Below, in pieces: positions 60,416-64,000 of a stretch of DNA of 64,000 nt; the stretch's first letter is position 1; every line of letters begins with the position of its first letter. Origin of the DNA: Ardenticatenales bacterium (GTDB lineage Bacteria > Chloroflexota > Anaerolineae > Ardenticatenales > Ardenticatenaceae); contig JACKAZ010000003.1 in NCBI GenBank assembly GCA_020634795.1, forward strand, positions 310,001 to 374,000. The letters run 5' to 3'. The notes under the pieces were generated by a model. It ran no database searches and was not told where the DNA came from. It saw only the letters and a list, made by a program, of their open reading frames with translations. The position numbers and the translations under genes were made by a program.

Positions 60416-61885
60416 ATGGACTATCAGAATTTCATCAATGGCGAATGGGTCGGCGCCAAAAACGGCCAGCGGCTAGAAAGCTACGAACCGGCGACGGGTG
60501 AGGTGATCGGCACTGTACCGCTTAGCCAAGCGGAAGATGTCGACGCGGCGGTGGCGGCAGCGAAGGCGGCCTACAAGGAGTGGCGCCTGGTTCCCGCACC
60601 GGCGCGGGGCGAAATGCTCTTCACGGTGGCCGAACTGCTGAAGCGGCGCAAGGAAGAGATCTCACAGTTTCTGAGCCGCGAAATGGGGAAGGTGATCGCC
60701 GAGGCGCGCGGCGACGTGCAAGAGGCGATCGACATGGCCTATTACATGGGCGGCGAAGGGCGCCGGCTCTTCGGCAAGGTGGCGCCGAGCGAACTGCGCC
60801 ACAAGGCGTCGTGGGCGCAGCGCGACCCGATCGGCGTCGCGGGCCTTATCACGCCTTGGAATTTCCCCGTGGCGATTCCAGCGTGGAAGATGTTCCCCGC
60901 CCTGGTGGCGGGCAACACCGTCGTCTTCAAGCCTGCCGAAGATACGCCGATTCTGGCGGCCCTGCTGATGGAAGTGATGCAGGAAGCTGGCATCCCCGAC
61001 GGCGTGGTCAACATGGTAACGGGCGACGGGCCGAACGCGGGTAACGCCATCGTCGAACATCCGGATGTCAAGGTGATCTCCTTCACCGGATCGGCGGCGG
61101 TGGGGCGCATCGTGGCGGCCAAGGGCGGCAAGCTGTTGAAGAAGGTGTCGCTGGAATTGGGAGGCAAGAATGCGGTCATCGTGATGGACGACGCCAACCT
61201 CGATCTGGTGCTGGACGCGACGATCTGGGGGGCGTTTGGCACCACGGGCCAGCGCTGCACCGCCACCAGCCGCGTCATCACCACGGCGGGTATCCGCGAC
61301 GAGCTGTCCGAGCGACTGGTGGCGCGGGCCAAGCAGTTGCGCTTGGGCCACGGGGCCGACCCCGAGACGGATGTGGGGCCACTGATCAACCAAGAAGCGC
61401 TTGACAAGGTGGTTTCCTATGAGCAAGTCGCGCAGGAACAGGGGGCGCGGCTGCTGCTCGGCGGCGAGCGGGCCGAAATCGGTGGTGGCTTCTTTTACCA
61501 GCCGACGATCTATGACAACGTGGGGGCAACCTCCCGTTTGGCGCAGGAAGAAATCTTCGGGCCGGTGCTATCGATCATCGAAGCCGACGATGTGGTCGAC
61601 GCGATCGAGAAAGCGAACAGCATCGAATACGGGCTGAGCTGCGCGATCTTCACCCAGGATGTCAACCGCGCCTTCCACGCGATCCGCGATCTGGAAACGG
61701 GCCTCTGCTACGTCAACCATTCGACGATCGGAGCCGAAATCTCGCTGCCCTTTGGCGGCATGAAGGGCACCGGCAACGGGGGCCGCGAGGCGGCGTGGAC
61801 CGCGCTCGACACCTTTACCGAGTGGAAGTCGGTCTACGTCGATTGGAGCGGCACGCTGCAACGTGCCCAGATCGACAACCGCTAG
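60416..61885 (+). CDS. NAD(P)-dependent aldehyde dehydrogenase
   Basis: A 489-residue ALDH. The catalytic Cys281 is in GTTGQRCTATSRV, Glu247 in SLELGGKNAV and Asn149 in TPWNFPVA. It oxidises an aldehyde to an acid; the end GGREAAWTALDTFTEWKSVYVDW suggests a semialdehyde dehydrogenase of the KGSADH/ALDH7 side rather than a housekeeping ALDH. AGAGGAG lies 7 bp before the ATG. It stands alone; the next gene follows the 15-bp inverted repeat. Confidence 0.9.
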   Translation: MDYQNFINGEWVGAKNGQRLESYEPATGEVIGTVPLSQAEDVDAAVAAAKAAYKEWRLVPAPARGEMLFTVAELLKRRKEEISQFLSREMGKVIAEARGDVQEAIDMAYYMGGEGRRLFGKVAPSELRHKASWAQRDPIGVAGLITPWNFPVAIPAWKMFPALVAGNTVVFKPAEDTPILAALLMEVMQEAGIPDGVVNMVTGDGPNAGNAIVEHPDVKVISFTGSAAVGRIVAAKGGKLLKKVSLELGGKNAVIVMDDANLDLVLDATIWGAFGTTGQRCTATSRVITTAGIRDELSERLVARAKQLRLGHGADPETDVGPLINQEALDKVVSYEQVAQEQGARLLLGGERAEIGGGFFYQPTIYDNVGATSRLAQEEIFGPVLSIIEADDVVDAIEKANSIEYGLSCAIFTQDVNRAFHAIRDLETGLCYVNHSTIGAEISLPFGGMKGTGNGGREAAWTALDTFTEWKSVYVDWSGTLQRAQIDNR

Positions 61886-61987
61886 CGCGTGCCACCCGTT
61901 CGGCCTCTCTTGCACCGGGGCGCTCCGCTCGAAACGATGCATAAAGAGCGGATGGGCCTACCGATAGATTCCCAAGGGTGCCGATGT

Positions 61988-62042
61988 CAGATGACAGATC
62001 AGCTTGCCAACGGCGCGGTCAATCAACCTGATCTGTCATCTG
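61988..62042. promoter_or_regulatory. Perfect 15-bp inverted repeat upstream of the TerB operon
   Basis: CAGATGACAGATCAG (61988-62002) pairs exactly with CTGATCTGTCATCTG (62028-62042), leaving 25 bases between them. It ends 25 bp before the TerB_N gene start. It could be an operator, an attenuator hairpin or a repeat scar. No T tract follows, so simple terminator function is unlikely. Confidence 0.6.
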
Positions 62043-62067
62043 TCCTCTCAAATCTGGGGGCTGTCGG

Positions 62068-63873
62068 GTGAAAGGTTGTTTGAGCATTATCTTCATGGTG
62101 GCGATTCCCGCGTTGTTCTGCTATGTGGGCCTGTCGATGTGGTCCGATGGGCCGATGATGCGTGGGATCGGCCTGCTGCTGGTGGCGATGGCCCTTTTCT
62201 CGTTTTGGGAAGGGCTTCGTCGTCGGCTGCGTGCCTTGGTTGCGGGGGGGCAATCGTCGTCCCCACTCGGGAATCGCCGCTTGGTACAAGAGCATTCGCT
62301 GGGGTGGCGGAAGCTAGTCCGACGTTTCCTCAAGGATGCGCAACGCTTCGAATCCCGCCAGAATGGCCCGGTTGCCTTTGCGCCCTTCGAATCGTATTGG
62401 CCCACCTACGAAGCGATGAGTTCGCAACAATTGGCATGGTATTTTTACTGGCGCGGTCAGTTCCGTGAAGGCCATTTAATCGATACATCGCTCTCCTATC
62501 TTTTTGTGCATATCTATGAGTTGATCAACCAAATTGGTGTCAACGATGCGGAACACGGTTATCGGGAATTGATGAGACTTTGGCTGGGCTACCGGTTGAC
62601 TTTTCCCGAATTGGATGACTACTTGACCCCATGGATCGCGGATTATCTTTCTGTCAATCGGTTGCCACATGATCCGCTTGAACTCTACGGCTATCCCGAT
62701 CAGACGTTCGACTACGTCCGTAAACATGCCGATATCTTGCTCACTCTGCATCTTCGCCAACGGGATGATCGTCAGTTGTCTTTGCCGCTCATCGATGCCT
62801 TGACGGACCATCGGATAGAGCGGAGTAGCTTTTACGAGGGCGAAAATATCGAACTGTTGGCGCGCGTGTTGCCGGTGGTGATCGATAAGGTGGACAGCCA
62901 ATGGCGTGCAGCGGGTGCGGGCATCTTCGAGAGGTATAGACCGCCGCATTCCGTCCCGATTTCGCGCCCGTTGTTCCAATCCGCGTTGTACGGCGGAGAC
63001 CTCACCGCTACGGTAACGATCGCCAACCTTTATCCTTACGCCGCCTATCAACCGTTGCGCGATTTTTTAACGCCCCTCGTCAAATATACCGAAAACTTGC
63101 TGCGTAAAGAGAAGGGCGTACGGGGCCGGTTGCGGGTTGATCCCCTTGATGAAGCGTTGCAGCGGCTCATTGATGTGACGGTACTCGGATCGCGGGCGGC
63201 GGTGGATGTCAGCATCCGCGGTGCGTCAGAGAGGGGACACGGTCTGCCAATCCCGCCCCGTGGGTTGTTGCATCCACCCCCACGAATCGAAATCGACTTT
63301 ACCCGCATCGAACAACTGAAAGCTGAGTCTTCGGATCTCTTTGATCTGTTGGCGCTGCCAACGGAGAGCGGGCCCGTCCCACCCCTCGTCGCCAAGCCGC
63401 TGGCCGAGCCGTCGACCCCGCCCCGCCATGACGAGGAGCCACAGCGCCGCCCCAGTGCGAACGCAGCGCCCCCTCAACGCCCGCAGCGTCCGCTCAAGGA
63501 CCAGCCGGGCGAAGAGGGTGAGTTGCCCCCCGCGCCCGCCGGAGTGGACCAACGTGCAACGGCGCCGCCGCTGGCAGCGCTCTCTGCGAGCGCCACGCCA
63601 CAGGATGAGTGGACAGTGCTCATCGCCGCATTGCGGCCCCCCCATCATCAGTTGCTGGCCGCGCTGCTGGCCGGGGAGGGGACGGCGGTCGCGCTCCAAC
63701 AAATCGCCATGGCTCATGCCACCATGCCAGCACTGTTGATCGATCAGGTCAACGAACTGGCGCAAGCGCTGGTGGGCGACATTGTGATCGAGAGCGACGG
63801 CGATCAATCCGACGTGATTGACGACTACCGAGAGCAAATCGTGACCGCGCTACAGTCCGTAGAAAGTGAATAA
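62068..63873 (+). CDS. Membrane-anchored TerB_N/TerB_C protein
   Basis: A 601-residue protein. Two membrane helices (about 5-47) precede a TerB_N domain (about 90-310). Its signature is AWYFYWRGQFREGHLIDTS followed by LSYLFVHIYELINQIG. A helical region and a Pro-rich linker (about 430-500) lead to a TerB_C domain (about 510-601, TVLIAALRPPHHQLLAALL). Aravind's group linked TerB_N/TerB_C proteins to Ter-type stress modules with an ATPase and SF2 helicase. The GTG at 62068 starts before the first helix. Its stop overlaps the next start as TAATG. Confidence 0.85.
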   Translation: MKGCLSIIFMVAIPALFCYVGLSMWSDGPMMRGIGLLLVAMALFSFWEGLRRRLRALVAGGQSSSPLGNRRLVQEHSLGWRKLVRRFLKDAQRFESRQNGPVAFAPFESYWPTYEAMSSQQLAWYFYWRGQFREGHLIDTSLSYLFVHIYELINQIGVNDAEHGYRELMRLWLGYRLTFPELDDYLTPWIADYLSVNRLPHDPLELYGYPDQTFDYVRKHADILLTLHLRQRDDRQLSLPLIDALTDHRIERSSFYEGENIELLARVLPVVIDKVDSQWRAAGAGIFERYRPPHSVPISRPLFQSALYGGDLTATVTIANLYPYAAYQPLRDFLTPLVKYTENLLRKEKGVRGRLRVDPLDEALQRLIDVTVLGSRAAVDVSIRGASERGHGLPIPPRGLLHPPPRIEIDFTRIEQLKAESSDLFDLLALPTESGPVPPLVAKPLAEPSTPPRHDEEPQRRPSANAAPPQRPQRPLKDQPGEEGELPPAPAGVDQRATAPPLAALSASATPQDEWTVLIAALRPPHHQLLAALLAGEGTAVALQQIAMAHATMPALLIDQVNELAQALVGDIVIESDGDQSDVIDDYREQIVTALQSVESE

Positions 63874-64000
63874 TGTCCCTTTTAAGCCAGCCCCCACGCC
63901 GTATTGCGAATGCGATTGTCAACTCACTCGGTGCTGGCGTTGTGCCTCGGGTGGGCATCGAATATATCAACGTGGGCCGCAGCCGAGAGATCGGCGCACT
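63873..64000 (+). CDS. DUF2791/BrxD-like P-loop ATPase, N-terminal part (partial at right edge)
   Basis: Only 42 complete codons are inside the window. They read SQPPRRIANAIVNSLGAGVVPRVGIEYINVGRSREIGAL, which matches the start of DUF2791 ATPases such as BREX BrxD (the VVP-x-x-G-x-x-x-x-x-VGR-x-x-E pattern). The P-loop would follow outside the window. The ATG at 63873 overlaps the TerB_N/TerB_C stop by 1 nt, so the two are coupled. The pairing suggests a Ter/BREX-like DNA-processing or defence operon continuing to the right. Confidence 0.8.
   Translation, partial: MSLLSQPPRRIANAIVNSLGAGVVPRVGIEYINVGRSREIGA

Overview
This 64 kb window is GC-rich bacterial chromosome. It most resembles Chloroflexota. 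The reasons are extracellular proteins with long Pro/Thr-rich linkers, a bacterial translin-family gene beside a DUF6909-like gene, a YfhO-type and a DUF2142-type membrane protein, a BchE-like radical SAM enzyme, and many short iterative repeats between genes. The class cannot be fixed from sequence alone. The gene content is mostly housekeeping and envelope functions; no rRNA, tRNA, transposase, integrase or CRISPR array was found. Genes sit in short operons whose neighbours commonly overlap by 1, 4 or 8 nt, which suggests translational coupling.

Layout. 0-5 kb: the 3' end of cytidylate kinase, a PlsC-like acyltransferase, then a minus-strand cluster of a two-subunit CoA-transferase, an LCP-family envelope protein and a Pro/Thr-rich anchored protein. 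5-12 kb: a transglutaminase-like membrane protease, then a PilO-like/PilM/PilN operon in which the PilO-like protein is fused to TPR, Pro/Thr-rich, carboxypeptidase-regulatory-like and proprotein-convertase P domains. 12-18 kb: methyltransferase, PspC, YfhO-like protein, RfbC, M50 protease and endonuclease III. 18.5-19.1 kb: a tandem repeat of about 90 bp, a 20-bp palindrome and a 9-bp microsatellite. 19.1-23.2 kb: a tightly overlapping operon of a phosphatase/mutase-like metalloenzyme, translin, a DUF6909/nucleoside-phosphorylase-like protein and a membrane-anchored Cas4-like nuclease split into two ORFs.

23-36 kb: cation/proton antiporter, DUF4173 protein, CoA-transferase, an alanine-dehydrogenase-like protein with changed active-site residues, UspA, HIT, a BchE-like enzyme, MFS transporter, OsmC and two acetyltransferases. 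36-46 kb: lipoprotein, DUF5679 protein, DEAD-box helicase, SixA-like phosphatase, a coupled small protein plus M64-peptidase/VWA protein, and a BNR-repeat protein coupled to a MoaD/ThiS-like protein. 46-62 kb: ProS, DUF1971, CorA, hydrolase, cupin, a Tat lipoprotein dioxygenase, M48 protease, GDPD, MetG, methyltransferase, DUF2142 protein, Nudix, a NIF3-like protein and aldehyde dehydrogenase.

The right edge (62.0-64.0 kb) opens a different module. A perfect 15-bp inverted repeat precedes a membrane-anchored TerB_N/TerB_C protein, which overlaps by 1 nt the start of a DUF2791/BrxD-like ATPase that runs out of the window. This pairing belongs to the Ter/BREX-related family of stress and DNA-processing loci. 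With the translin operon it is the best candidate for an incompletely described system.
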